Shown here: piece after piece, positions 63,851-64,000 of the stretch
Numbering within the stretch: position 1 is the first letter of the stretch
Layout of the letters: each line of letters starts with the position of its first letter
Source: Paragorgia papillata
Taxonomy: Eukaryota; Cnidaria; Anthozoa; Scleralcyonacea; Coralliidae
Length of the DNA: 64,000 nucleotides
Assembly (NCBI GenBank): GCA_035771165.1
Contig: JAWNZC010000313.1
Span: 62,001 to 126,000, forward strand
Reading direction: 5' to 3'
The notes under the pieces: generated by a model
Seen by the model: only the letters and a program-made list of their open reading frames with translations
The model's database searches: none
What the model was told of the DNA's origin: nothing
Position numbers and translations under genes: made by a program

Positions 63851-64000
63851 GGCTGGGTTTTTTTCTCAGGTAGTGAACAGGAGTGACTAGATGAGGTGAG
63901 GTGACCAGCTCACTGGGCTAGCCCACCAAAGAATGTGAAATTACAGTATGTGAAGTCAATTGCTCGCCTCTGGGCAGCATGCACTGCTACTGCTCATTGT
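63851..64000. other. Right edge
   Basis: No feature was recognised in the last 150 bp. Confidence 0.4.

Overview
This window is eukaryotic repeat-dominated DNA, most likely from a cnidarian (sea anemone, coral or relative). The pointers are AT-rich sequence with short splice-bounded exons, DIRS-type tyrosine-recombinase retroelements, a KDZ-type transposase gene with a cysteine-cluster domain, Bel/Pao and Gypsy LTR elements, a CR1/L2-like LINE, and many short foldback elements. The taxon is inferred from this mix, not from a marker gene. No complete host protein-coding gene was found.

Layout. (1) 1-11555 is a tandem array of a ~20-bp unit organised in two higher-order repeat families (~1.92-1.96 kb and ~1.78 kb, three copies each); it runs off the left edge. 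(2) 11556-14640 is unique AT-rich DNA with one foldback element and a possible promoter. (3) 14.7-19.73 kb (minus) is a decayed DIRS-like element in the order gag, RT, RNase H, pol tail, tyrosine recombinase, carrying a 152-bp hAT-type MITE. (4) 19.7-24.9 kb holds a long microsatellite, a dead IS630/Tc1-like transposase, a broken zinc-knuckle ORF, a tandem duplication, an inverted-repeat block and one signal-peptide-like exon. (5) 24.9-28.7 kb holds a miniature KDZ-derived copy and a young, internally deleted Gypsy element (minus) with near-identical LTRs and a perfect 5-bp target duplication. (6) 29.2-31.3 kb has a 33-bp minisatellite, a Gypsy RT fragment and a tRNA-derived SINE.

(7) 31.3-47.6 kb is the centrepiece. 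A spliced KDZ transposase pseudogene is cut in its third visible exon by a Gypsy element (32521-45910, target duplication ATGGC). That element is cut in its integrase by a Bel/Pao element (35025-43746). The Bel/Pao integrase is cut by a 2.4-kb DNA transposon with ~275-bp inverted repeats (40383-42782). That transposon contains a 722-bp hAT-like element (41289-42010, target duplication TGTTTTAC). Five layers can be ordered in time from reading-frame continuity and target duplications. The Gypsy integrase also carries a three-copy 451-bp tandem duplication.

(8) 47.9-48.9 kb is a large array of the same 33-bp minisatellite seen at 29.3 kb. (9) 50429-53617 is a 3.2-kb element with 39-bp perfect inverted ends and an 8-bp target duplication (GTCTGACC), with no recognised transposase. 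(10) 54-64 kb holds foldback elements, a GTF2I-repeat-like exon (minus), two exon-like ORFs of unknown function, a nested pair of inverted-repeat elements, a LINE, a Bel/Pao integrase fragment, and further MITEs near the right edge.

Nearly all recognisable proteins here are mobile-element proteins, most with stops, frameshifts or lost catalytic residues.
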